From an uncultured Clostridia bacterium (lineage in GTDB: Bacteria; Bacillota; Clostridia; Lachnospirales; Lachnospiraceae), in the NCBI GenBank assembly GCA_948467395.1, contig CAOKDX010000007.1, positions 1 to 64,000 of the forward strand: 64,000 nt of DNA, in the 5' to 3' direction. The position numbers were made by a program, and so were the translations under genes. Shown piece by piece: positions 41,788-49,808 of the stretch; positions within the stretch are counted from its first letter, which is position 1, and every line of letters begins with the position of its first letter. Under the pieces are notes generated by a model. That model did not search any database, was not told where the DNA came from, and was given only the letters and a program-made list of their open reading frames with translations.

Positions 41788-42531
41788 ATTAATCTCCATT
41801 CCGTCGCCTTCGGCTGGCGGCACAAATAGTAATGAAAGTGTTCCTGCGCTCCACGTTGTGCTGTAAAGTAGTTTATAAGAAGCTACACTACAAAGCACGG
41901 GAGGAGGAGTTGTAATAACTTTCTTGGTTTTAGACAGCATATTAATCAGTGTAGGTTCTGCCTTTTCAAGCACAAATAAGTGGCAACATGAATCCGTACA
42001 CTAAGAATTGTTTAAGCGCCTTAGTTTAATTGTGTGGCAGTTCAGTCAATGGCTTCTATCAAGCAAGCTAAGAAACTGTTGCAAAGGGAAGGGATTCTTC
42101 CACCCGAAGAACCATTAGTTTCTTGATCTAATTTCCTAACTCCATAACACTTCAAAAAGTTGCCTGCCTTAGACAGCTTATTCAAGTGCCCCAATTTATG
42201 GTTTTCCTCTAATTTCTTTCACACTAATATCTCCTTAAAAATTATTTCTTACATTATATTTAATGTAAGAAATAATTTCAAGAGCAAAAGTAGAGGAAAA
42301 TGTACTTGTTATTTGTCTATTTTTAACATTAAGAATAGTGTTAATAATCCGATATATTAAAATGGTGTTATATAAATCCTTATCTTTTTAAATTCAAGCT
42401 AAATATGCAATACTGTTAAAGACAATCATATTCTTAAAATTACTACAAAACATTTACTCTTTGAAATTTGGAAATTTTCACTTTGTCATTATTCGCCCTT
42501 AAGAAAGTCAGTTCCATATGCAGCCTCTATA
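41788..42531. other. Gene-poor, AT-rich stretch
   Basis: No frame with convincing coding character. Between 41970 and 42130 a short rightward stretch (MASIKQAKKLLQREGILPPE) is bounded by stops and may be a gene fragment. A 17-bp inverted repeat lies at 42239-42278. The 41788-41973 part carries a GC-rich hairpin near 41802-41822 and may hold the promoter of the two-gene cassette. Confidence 0.5.
42239..42278. repeat. Perfect 17-bp inverted repeat
   Basis: Arms 42239-42255 (AAATTATTTCTTACATT) and 42262-42278 are exact reverse complements around a 6-base loop. No T-run of terminator length follows on either side. It could be a bidirectional terminator, or the core of a small mobile element. Confidence 0.7.
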
Positions 42532-43190
42532 TTAAATTAAATCAATCCTTTTGAGTTGGTATAGATTTTTATTTCCATAAACCAAATCATCCCTTACAGT
42601 ATTTCTAGCCTCTTTCCAGAAAACATTGCTTAATATATTTTCCCAAAGACGACCTTTTGCTTCTAAAACTGTCAATGGTGCAATCAAACAACTTTTTCTT
42701 GATTCCCTGTATGCTGTATTGTTTCTTAACTGTAGAATCATGTATTGATGAATAACCGTCATGATCACTCATAGTGACATCTAAAAGTATTCTGTTGTTT
42801 TCGTAATTAAGCATGTATCATGATTTCGCAATAAATATTGAGCCGTTCGTTCCTAGACAACCAGAAACGGCTGAGAACCGCCGATTGTTTCACATACACG
42901 GTCAATCTGTTCTTCATAAAAGGTCTTGTTATAGAGGTGATAAAGTTCAAAAATAGCTAGCGGGTTAATTTTCATGTGCTGTTTCAGATAGCTGGGCTTT
43001 GATAATTCCATTCCCGGGTGTGAAGATTCCAAACTTAAAGTGATTCCCTTTAGGTTAATCATGGTAAACAGAACATCCGTTAATAGCATCTTCCTGTTTA
43101 AGGGAAAAAATAATGGATCTCTAATACTATAATAATCATGGAATCCATCTTGACGGATTAAACTGTTATCACAACATGTACGTTTTTTGA
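42532..43190 (-). pseudogene. Decayed gene fragments, possibly IS4-type transposase
   Basis: From about 43190 leftward the codons read DGFHDYYSIRDPLFFPLNRK, then MLLTDVLFTMINLKG and SKPSYLKQHMKINPLAIFEL, and stop at 42853. This resembles the N-terminus of IS4-family transposases (a basic F-x-R-x-R-K-L, a K-G motif, then a Q-x-R-K-I motif). Further left, 42814-42532 carries two overlapping short frames that look like one gene split by a frameshift. No DDE catalytic residues can be placed. The family call is tentative; the region is clearly not an intact gene. Confidence 0.4.
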
Positions 43191-43263
43191 GAGTTTTTCA
43201 TGAAATCATCCGCCCCATAAGAAAGAACATTAGTTATTTATTTTTATTATTCATCAAAAACAG

Positions 43264-43308
43264 AGAAAAAAGGAACCTTTTACAATTCAAGATGCAAAAG
43301 ATTCCTTA
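43264..43308 (-). terminator. Terminator of metA
   Basis: On the minus strand an imperfect stem (AAGGAATCTTTT with AAAAGGTTCCTT, around 43270-43308) is followed by a T-run (complement of 43264-43271). It lies about 20 bases past the metA stop. Confidence 0.75.
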
Positions 43309-43329
43309 CGTTAATAACATTGTGTAAAT

Positions 43330-44256
43330 TCACGATTTCTCCGATATTTTCCCCACATCATATGGCGTGCTTTGGTATACGTAGTAATTCAGCCAGTTGC
43401 TGTAGAACAGCTGGCCGGTGGATCTCCACCTCACCACCGGCTCCTTTGTCGGATCATCATCCGGGAAATAGTTTACCGGCACATGGGGATTCATTCCCTT
43501 TTCCCGATCGCGGAAATACTCCTTTGCCAATGTGTCGGAATCGTATTCCGGGTGACAGGTGATGAAGAACTGGCGGCTGTCCCTGGTCTTCAGCATAGTA
43601 ACCCCGGCAATATCGGATACGGCCAGCAGTTCCAGTTCCGGCACCCCCTCCACCGCTTCCCGTTCTACCGTCATGGCACGGGATTGCGGCGCATAGAAAA
43701 TATCGTCAAACCCGCGGAACAGGGGCGAACTCTTTTTCAGCATATAATGCTCAAATACACCGGACAGCTTCTCCGGAAGGTCCACTTTATTGATTCCATA
43801 ATGATAATACAGACCGGCATACACACCCCAGCACATATGAAGCGTACAGTGGACATGCGTTCTGCTCCATTTCATGATCTCACACAATTCCGGCCAGTAA
43901 TCCACATCCTCAAAGGCGGTATAATCCAGGGGCGCCCCGGTAATGATCATGCCATCAAATGTTCTGTCCCTGATATCATCAAACACCTGATAAAACGTAT
44001 CCAGATGGCTCGGTTCCACATGTCTGGGCTGATAGCTGGCTGTCTGCAGAAACTCTACATCCACCTGCAGCGGTGTATTGGACAGCTTCCTGAGAAGCTG
44101 GGTCTCCGTCTCAATCTTGGTGGGCATCAGATTCAGAACCAGTACATGCAGCGGCCGGATATCCTGATGCATCGCCCGGTACTCTGTCATAACGAAAATA
44201 TTTTCACTCTCAAGGGTTTTCTGTGCAGGAAGAGAATCCTTTATTTTAATTGGCAT
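43330..44256 (-). CDS. metA: Homoserine O-acyltransferase (MetA)
   Basis: 308 residues. Catalytic triad Cys142 (HMCWG), His235 and Glu237 (TCHPEYD) all present. It acylates homoserine for methionine synthesis. The residue that tells the acyl donor lies in ITGAPLD: position 111 is Asp here, where succinyl-specific enzymes have Gly and acetyl-specific ones have Glu. An acidic side chain favours acetyl-CoA, but Asp is not the textbook case. No SAM riboswitch is seen; the gene starts 57 bases after the histidine kinase gene stop with ribosome site AAGGAG. Confidence 0.95.
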   Translation of the reverse strand: MPIKIKDSLPAQKTLESENIFVMTEYRAMHQDIRPLHVLVLNLMPTKIETETQLLRKLSNTPLQVDVEFLQTASYQPRHVEPSHLDTFYQVFDDIRDRTFDGMIITGAPLDYTAFEDVDYWPELCEIMKWSRTHVHCTLHMCWGVYAGLYYHYGINKVDLPEKLSGVFEHYMLKKSSPLFRGFDDIFYAPQSRAMTVEREAVEGVPELELLAVSDIAGVTMLKTRDSRQFFITCHPEYDSDTLAKEYFRDREKGMNPHVPVNYFPDDDPTKEPVVRWRSTGQLFYSNWLNYYVYQSTPYDVGKISEKS

Positions 44257-44313
44257 GCTACCACTCCTTACTTAATTTAATGGGTTAATTGGCGCTGCTC
44301 CGCCTGTCTTGCA

Positions 44314-46566
44314 CTAAACCAGCCCGTGATTATGTACTGCCGCAGCCATCGTATCCAGCAGCAGCGGTATGTCGATCGGCTTGGTCAGATGAGCATCCAT
44401 ACCACACCGTATGGATTTCTTTTCATCACTCTCAAAAGCATCTGCCGACAGGGCAATAATGGGAATCCCGGACAGTTCCGTATTTTCCAGCCGGCGTATC
44501 TCCCTTGTAGCCTGCCAGCCGTCCATGACAGGCATCTGTATATCCATCAGAATCAGAACAAATTCCCCCGGTTCAGACCGGCGGACCGCATCTACCGCCA
44601 TTTTACCGTCCATAACAGATTTTATGTGAAATCCCAGTCCCTGAAGGATCTCCGTCTCTATCTCCACGTTGATCTCATTGTCTTCTACAAGCAATATGGT
44701 GCGGTTCATAATATAATCCAGGACAGCATCCATGTCAGCCGCCGAAGCCAAAGGCTTATTCTGTATTCTGAGACGCAGCGTAACAGTAAATTCCGTCCCC
44801 TCATCTACAACACTTGAAACCACTATACTGCCATCCATAAGATCGACAATATGCTTCACGATGGTGAGACCCACGCCGGTGCCATGAACTCCGCTGTAGG
44901 TCGTATTTTTTTCCCTGGCAAAAGGCTCGAATATATGATCAATAAATTCTTTGCTGATGCCGATACCGGTGTCCTTTACCTGAATCTGATAGACAGCGAA
45001 ATGATTGATCTGTTTTTCCAGCTCCTTTACCGTAATATCAACACTTCCGCCAGGTCTTGTATATGTTATGGCATTGCCGGTAAGATGAAGAAGTATCTGC
45101 CGGAGCTTCTCCCTGTCGGCCAGTATATTGCTGTCGTCCAGAGAGGCAGTATCCAAAGTGATCTGGATCTCTTTCTTCGACGCCTGGGAACCCAGATGTC
45201 GGATTACATCCGACAAAATATCATTCAGATTGCACTCGGTCTCTGTGATCCGGGTATCATTTGCCTCTGTCCAGGAAATCTCCAGCACCTTATCAATCAG
45301 TTCCAGAAACTGCCGGCTGGATTCTTCAATCTTATCCAGATAGCCGCTGACGGCATCGCTGTCGCTAATGCTTTTTCTGGCAAGTGTAGTATACCCAAAT
45401 ATAGCGTTCAATGGTGTCCTCATATCATGAGACATATTGGATAAAAACGTATTTTTTGCCACAATGGCCAGATTTGCACTGTTTAACGCCTCTTCCAACA
45501 TCTGTTTCTGCTCGATCTCCCGCTGAACCTCTTCATCCACTCTCCGGTATCCCATTACAATCTGCGAAATCTGGTCCGGACTGCCTACATTGACAATCCG
45601 AAGCTGCAGGTACTGTACCTCATCCCGATCCTGAATCCTGTAGTTAAAATAATAGGTTTTATTCTCGCCCAGCTTCTTCCGGATATATTCCGGAAGTGTC
45701 CTTCGCAAAACTATCTCCTGCTCCTCCGGATGCACCCATGTCCTTACATAATTTTCCACATACCACATATACGAACGTTTCCGGTATTTTTCGCCAAACT
45801 GGACTTTCGTTCTTGAGCTCAGACGATATGGAAGGATCTGATCCGTTTCCAAATCTGCATATAAAATGGATTCGTAGTTGACACTGAGTCCCTTGATTAC
45901 CTCAAGCCTTCTCAGCTGCTCCTGATTGATGAGTTTTCTCTCCTGATCATACTCCTCAATCTCATCCATCAGCTTCTGCATCTTCTGTTCCTTTTTTTTC
46001 TTTTCCTTCATCCAGTTTGCCTTCTCCAGCAGCGCACGCTTTCTTTTCTCCGTAGCGTCTCCGATAAAGACATAAAAGATATCTCCCACCGCATCGCTGT
46101 GAATATAATGACCGTAATCATCCACCCAGCGTATGGATCCATCCCTCCTGATGATACGGTACTCTACATAATCAAGATCGTACTGGCTATCTGCAATCTG
46201 TTCCCGGATACTCTGTTCAATGGCATCCAGATCCTCGTGATGCACAAAGCCCTGGAAAGAATTGCCGGTAAGCTCCCGGAATTCCTTCATCGTATCACAC
46301 TGAAAGATCCGTAGCAGCGCTTTATTGGCATAAATGATCTCTTCCGTATCATCTGCATGATAGATAAGAAACCCTCCCGGCATCTCATCCATAAACCGTA
46401 TGACCTCATATGCCATCCTGAATTCCTGTAAATCACCCAGAAGTTCTTCCCCTGTCTCCTCTCCATATTCCATCAGATGATCCAGATCCGTATGCTTCTG
46501 ATCCAGCGTCTGCAGTAATGTCAGCATGTATTCTATCAGACCGTACTCTGTTGTATATTTTTTCAT
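44314..46566 (-). CDS. Soluble hybrid sensor histidine kinase with receiver
   Basis: 750 residues from the ATG at 46566 (GGGAGG before it). No membrane helix. PAS domain 1 (about 60-180: GGFLIYHADDTEEIIYANKA, RRDGSIRWVDDYGHYI), coiled coil (about 180-220), a second PAS-like domain (230-350), HisKA with FLSNMSHDMRTPLNAIFGY, ATPase with DTGIGIS and HGTGVGLTI, and a C-terminal receiver whose phospho-Asp is in LILMDIQMPVMDGW. This is a cytoplasmic phosphorelay kinase of the kind frequent in Lachnospiraceae. No HPt or output regulator is next to it. Confidence 0.9.
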   Translation of the reverse strand: MKKYTTEYGLIEYMLTLLQTLDQKHTDLDHLMEYGEETGEELLGDLQEFRMAYEVIRFMDEMPGGFLIYHADDTEEIIYANKALLRIFQCDTMKEFRELTGNSFQGFVHHEDLDAIEQSIREQIADSQYDLDYVEYRIIRRDGSIRWVDDYGHYIHSDAVGDIFYVFIGDATEKRKRALLEKANWMKEKKKKEQKMQKLMDEIEEYDQERKLINQEQLRRLEVIKGLSVNYESILYADLETDQILPYRLSSRTKVQFGEKYRKRSYMWYVENYVRTWVHPEEQEIVLRRTLPEYIRKKLGENKTYYFNYRIQDRDEVQYLQLRIVNVGSPDQISQIVMGYRRVDEEVQREIEQKQMLEEALNSANLAIVAKNTFLSNMSHDMRTPLNAIFGYTTLARKSISDSDAVSGYLDKIEESSRQFLELIDKVLEISWTEANDTRITETECNLNDILSDVIRHLGSQASKKEIQITLDTASLDDSNILADREKLRQILLHLTGNAITYTRPGGSVDITVKELEKQINHFAVYQIQVKDTGIGISKEFIDHIFEPFAREKNTTYSGVHGTGVGLTIVKHIVDLMDGSIVVSSVVDEGTEFTVTLRLRIQNKPLASAADMDAVLDYIMNRTILLVEDNEINVEIETEILQGLGFHIKSVMDGKMAVDAVRRSEPGEFVLILMDIQMPVMDGWQATREIRRLENTELSGIPIIALSADAFESDEKKSIRCGMDAHLTKPIDIPLLLDTMAAAVHNHGLV

Positions 46567-46643
46567 TCCTAACTCCTCCCAGAAAGTCTGATAAAATAGT
46601 ACCATAAAATACGCAATCTGTCACCCGCTAAGTGAAATATTTT

Positions 46644-47198
46644 TCATCTCATGGATCCGGACATCATGCATACTCCGCACGCTCCCTGATCCATAACGGA
46701 CCCTTCATTTTCCCGGGAGATCCCCCCAATGCCGTAAACGGGAATTGATACCCTGCTGCATAGATTGTTAATAAAATCCAGTCCCCTGGGCGGCAGATCC
46801 GGTTTACAGCCAGTGGGGAAAATATGTCCGGCTGTGAGATAGGCTGCCCCCAGGTACACCGCCTCTTCCGCCTCCTCCAGGGAATGCACGGAAGTCCCGA
46901 TTTCTCTAAAGAAAGCTTTCTCTTCTTTCCCCATTGTCCGAAACAGGGGCAGCGGCAGATGGATCAGAGGATGCCCGCAATCCTTCGCTGCCCGGCAGAA
47001 GGTGTGCAGAACACATTTTTTGCCTGTTTCCTGACAGACCGCCAGCACCTTTCTGGCAAGTTTTCTGTATTCCTCCTCCGTCATATCCTTCTCCCGGAGA
47101 AGAATGGCATCATAGAAAGGGTCCTCCGCCAGTTTCCGAATCCGCACAAGAAAATCATCCTGACAGAGATGGCGGTTTGTCACTGCTATCCTATACAT
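46644..47198 (-). CDS. thiE: Thiamine phosphate synthase-like protein (ThiE/TenI)
   Basis: 184 residues, shorter than the usual 205-220. TIM-barrel pattern: YDAILLREKDMTEEEYRKLA, HLPLPLF, GTSVHSLEEAEEAVYLGA, TAGHIFPTGCKPDLPPRG and VYGIGGISREN. The H-I-F-P-T-x-x-K loop and GIGG phosphate motif fit. ThiE couples the pyrimidine and thiazole halves; TenI paralogues only aromatise the thiazole. The short length and lack of a clear pyrimidine-site motif leave TenI open. The start overlaps thiH by eight bases. Confidence 0.8.
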   Translation of the reverse strand: MYRIAVTNRHLCQDDFLVRIRKLAEDPFYDAILLREKDMTEEEYRKLARKVLAVCQETGKKCVLHTFCRAAKDCGHPLIHLPLPLFRTMGKEEKAFFREIGTSVHSLEEAEEAVYLGAAYLTAGHIFPTGCKPDLPPRGLDFINNLCSRVSIPVYGIGGISRENEGSVMDQGACGVCMMSGSMR

Positions 47199-48396
47199 AA
47201 ATAGAATCGCTCATGACAGGCTGCATTCCATAAGACAGAATATCATCGTATACTTCCTGCACATCCCTGGTATCATCAATCTCAAACTGCTCATCCCCCA
47301 TCTCTTCCCCGCTGTGTCCTCCAATGCCCACATCTACCCCGGCTGAAATCTTCGTGGCCGCAATCTGGATCAGATTATCCCGCACGCGCTTGCACTCGCG
47401 GGTAGATATTGTAATAGAGGCAAAGGGCAGGAGCAGACGGTAGGCGCACACCACCTGAAGAAGCTGCGCCTCATGTACATCCATTGGATGGATCCGGTCA
47501 TTATTGATGATCGGGCGCAGTCTCGGACAGGAAAAAGCAATCTCCGCCTGAGGATATTTTTTCTGCAGCAGCCAGGCATGTGTCCCTGTGGCAAAGGCGT
47601 CTCGGCGAAAATCATCCAGCCCCAGAAGAGCGGCGAAGCCCACTCCCCTCATCCCGCCTTTCAGGGCGCGCTCCTGGGCATTGATGCGGTAGGGAAAAAT
47701 CCGTTTCCGCCCTGCCAGATGAAGCGTCTCATATTTATCCGGGTTATAGGTCTCCTGAAATACAGTGACATAATCGGCACCACATTCATGCCAGTAACGG
47801 TAATCCTCCGAATCTGCCGGATATACCTCCAGGCCCACCACCTTAAAATATTTTCTTGCCGTCCTGCACGCCTCTCCAATGTATCTCACATCGGACATCC
47901 TGGGGCTCTCCCCTGTCAGAATCAGGATCTCCTGAAGACCGGATCTGCTGATCTCCTTCATCTCCCTCTCAATCCCGTCCATATCCAGTCTGGCACGGCG
48001 GATCTTATTGTGGCATTGAAACCCACAGTAGATACAATAGTTCTCACAATAGTTGGCTATATACAGCGGAGTAAACATCATAACAGAGTTGCCGAAATGC
48101 CTTCTGGTCTCCTTCTGCGCCATCTGTGCCATCTCTTCCAGAAAAGGCAGCGCCGCAGGAGAAAGAAGTGCTCCGAAATCCTCCAGCGTCCGGTTCCCGC
48201 TCCCAATGGCACGGATAACATCCTCCCCTGTATAACCGTTATAATCATAAGCATTCACTGCCTCCATCACCTGTGCGGCAATGTCCGAGTCCAGCACCTC
48301 CATATCATCCAGATAGGTCATATGATCGATGCGGTTCTCTTTCAGATCCTCCCGGACCGATTCACTTAGAATGCTCTCATTGATCTTATTCTTCAT
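47191..48396 (-). CDS. thiH: 2-iminoacetate synthase (radical SAM)
   Basis: 401 residues from the ATG at 48396 (AAGGAG before it). Radical SAM cluster motif CENYCIYCGF, GE motif in ILILTGESPRMSDV, and C-terminal FEIDDTRDVQEVYDDIL typical of ThiH. It splits tyrosine to dehydroglycine for thiazole formation, an oxygen-free alternative to ThiO, which fits an anaerobe. Between thiG and thiE. Confidence 0.95.
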   Translation of the reverse strand: MKNKINESILSESVREDLKENRIDHMTYLDDMEVLDSDIAAQVMEAVNAYDYNGYTGEDVIRAIGSGNRTLEDFGALLSPAALPFLEEMAQMAQKETRRHFGNSVMMFTPLYIANYCENYCIYCGFQCHNKIRRARLDMDGIEREMKEISRSGLQEILILTGESPRMSDVRYIGEACRTARKYFKVVGLEVYPADSEDYRYWHECGADYVTVFQETYNPDKYETLHLAGRKRIFPYRINAQERALKGGMRGVGFAALLGLDDFRRDAFATGTHAWLLQKKYPQAEIAFSCPRLRPIINNDRIHPMDVHEAQLLQVVCAYRLLLPFASITISTRECKRVRDNLIQIAATKISAGVDVGIGGHSGEEMGDEQFEIDDTRDVQEVYDDILSYGMQPVMSDSIYV

Positions 48397-48400
48397 ACAT

Positions 48401-49198
48401 TCACTTCTCCTTCCCACTTCCATCCTGAATGTATCCGGTCAGGGGGGACGAAGCGCTGCCGCCCCGTTCCAGCACACGCCCCGTTCCGGCAAGATATGCT
48501 CTCCTTCCCGCCTCCACTGCCAATTTAAACGCCTCAGCCATAGCCGGTATATCCCCTGCCGTGGCAATGGCAGTATTGGCCATAATGGCCGCCGCCCCCA
48601 TCTCCATGGCGGCACACGCCTCTGACGGTTTGCCGATTCCCGCGTCTACAATAATGGGAAGATCTATTTCCTCAATGAGAATCCGGATAAATTCTTTCGT
48701 GCAAAGACCTTTATTCGAGCCGATGGGAGCGGCCAGCGGCATAATGGATGCCGCCCCCGCCTCCCTTAGATCCCTGGCCGTATTGAGATCCGGATACATA
48801 TACGGCATAACGATAAATCCCTCTTTGGCAAGTATCTCCGTCGCTTTCACGGTCTCAGAATTATCTGGCAGCAGATATTTTGTATCCCGCATAATCTCAA
48901 TCTTTACAAAATCACCGCATCCAACTTCTCTTGAGAGCCGGGCAATCCTCACTGCCTCATGGGCGTTCCTTGCCCCGGATGTATTGGGAAGCAGGGTAAC
49001 CCCCTCCGGAATATAATCCAGTATGTTTGCCCGTCCATCCTGATTGGCACGGCGCAGCGCCAGTGTAATTATCTCCGCTCCGGCCTGCTCCACGGAGGCC
49101 CGGATCAGATCCAGCGAATATTTCCCGGATCCTAAAATAAACCGGGAGGTAAATTCATGACCTCCCAAAACCAATTTGTCATTTCTATTTTGCGTCAT
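48401..49198 (-). CDS. thiG: Thiazole synthase
   Basis: 265 residues. [19 protein letters not shown] at the start, Schiff-base Lys in [24 protein letters not shown], and [15 protein letters not shown] with the phosphate loop [13 protein letters not shown]. ThiG condenses deoxyxylulose phosphate, dehydroglycine and ThiS thiocarboxylate. Follows thiS. Confidence 0.96.
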   Translation of the reverse strand: MTQNRNDKLVLGGHEFTSRFILGSGKYSLDLIRASVEQAGAEIITLALRRANQDGRANILDYIPEGVTLLPNTSGARNAHEAVRIARLSREVGCGDFVKIEIMRDTKYLLPDNSETVKATEILAKEGFIVMPYMYPDLNTARDLREAGAASIMPLAAPIGSNKGLCTKEFIRILIEEIDLPIIVDAGIGKPSEACAAMEMGAAAIMANTAIATAGDIPAMAEAFKLAVEAGRRAYLAGTGRVLERGGSASSPLTGYIQDGSGKEK

Positions 49199-49249
49199 TC
49201 TTTCTCTTCCTCTCTATTTCTGCCATTCCACTTCCCTGACTTCCTCGTC

Positions 49250-49447
49250 TCAGCCTCCGCCCACGAAACTGACTACCTCGATTCTGTCACCGTCATGCAG
49301 ATATGTTTCATTATATTGCTTCTTACGGATGATCACACCATTGATCTCAATGGCAATCCGGTTCCGGTCAAACCCTTCCCTGTCAAGCATCTCCGTAATG
49401 GTGATCTCATTGTAATCTGCCCTGTTTTCTCCATTTATCGTAACCAT
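49250..49447 (-). CDS. thiS: Sulfur carrier protein ThiS
   Basis: 65 residues from the ATG at 49447, six bases after AGGAGG. Beta-grasp protein ending VVSFVGGG; the terminal glycines receive sulfur. A third glycine at the end, rather than two, is seen in many Clostridia. No thiF adenylyltransferase is in the operon, so another E1-like enzyme must activate it. Its leader carries a terminator immediately before the ribosome site. Confidence 0.93.
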   Translation of the reverse strand: MVTINGENRADYNEITITEMLDREGFDRNRIAIEINGVIIRKKQYNETYLHDGDRIEVVSFVGGG

Positions 49448-49469
49448 CGGCATCCTCCTTTCCTACAAG

Positions 49470-49538
49470 AAAAAAAGACACCTCAAGAAGTTTCACACCC
49501 GTGGTGGTGTGCCCCTTCTTGAGGTGTCCCTCAATCTG
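49470..49538 (-). promoter_or_regulatory. thiS leader RNA with mutually exclusive terminator and antiterminator
   Basis: The RNA starts near 49538 on the minus strand. A perfect 14-bp stem (arms 49515-49528 and 49477-49490) with an inner CACACC/GGTGTG helix (49506-49511 with 49494-49499) is followed by seven U (complement of 49470-49476): a complete intrinsic terminator. An upstream TTGAGG (complement of 49529-49534) can pair with CCTCAA (complement of 49519-49524), a 6-bp hairpin that would break the terminator. Only 22 bases separate the U-run from the thiS ATG, too few for another promoter, so thiS expression needs readthrough. No TPP aptamer is visible. It may be a thiS-motif RNA. Confidence 0.75.
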
Positions 49539-49544
49539 CTGGTT

Positions 49545-49573
49545 ATCATATCATATTCTAATGACGATGTCAA
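49545..49573 (-). promoter_or_regulatory. Promoter of the thiS-G-H-E operon
   Basis: On the minus strand TTGACA (complement of 49568-49573), 17 bp, TATGAT (complement of 49545-49550). Start predicted near 49538, giving a leader of about 90 nt. Confidence 0.8.
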
Positions 49574-49586
49574 GATGAGGTTCCGT

Positions 49587-49760
49587 CTATGAACTCCTGG
49601 CACAAATATTCTCAAAAAAATCAAGCAGTTTCCGGCAGTCCTGATACTGATGATAAATTCCGCCCTCCATGTAATCCTTCATCATCCTGGCTATAATGGA
49701 ACACCAATCGAATTTTCTATTGAAAAAAACATCGCCCCCGGCCAGATTGCCGCAGTACAA
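49587..49760 (-). CDS. Possible 57-codon frame or gene remnant
   Basis: An open frame starts at a TTG at 49760 right after an in-frame stop and ends at 49587. It encodes a peptide with KFDWCSIIARMMKDYMEGGI and YQDCRKLLDFFENIC, which looks like real protein sequence rather than noise. There is no ribosome site. It may be the 3' remnant of a lost gene, or a small gene downstream of rtcB. Not recognised. Confidence 0.3.
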   Translation of the reverse strand: MYCGNLAGGDVFFNRKFDWCSIIARMMKDYMEGGIYHQYQDCRKLLDFFENICARSS

Positions 49761-49808
49761 TATTTATGGTATACCGGACAGCACACCGCTGGCACCGCCT
49801 GGCAGAAG

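Noticed and set aside
41788-41973. N-terminal extension of the 64-residue gene to 126 residues
   Set aside because: The extension has a different composition, includes a GC-rich hairpin, and the ribosome site supports the inner ATG.
44257-44313. SAM riboswitch or T-box before metA
   Set aside because: Only 57 bases separate the genes and no structured leader is present.
49448-49570. TPP riboswitch before thiS
   Set aside because: The conserved CTGAGA and ACCTGA-type TPP boxes are missing and the leader is too short; another kind of switch is proposed instead.
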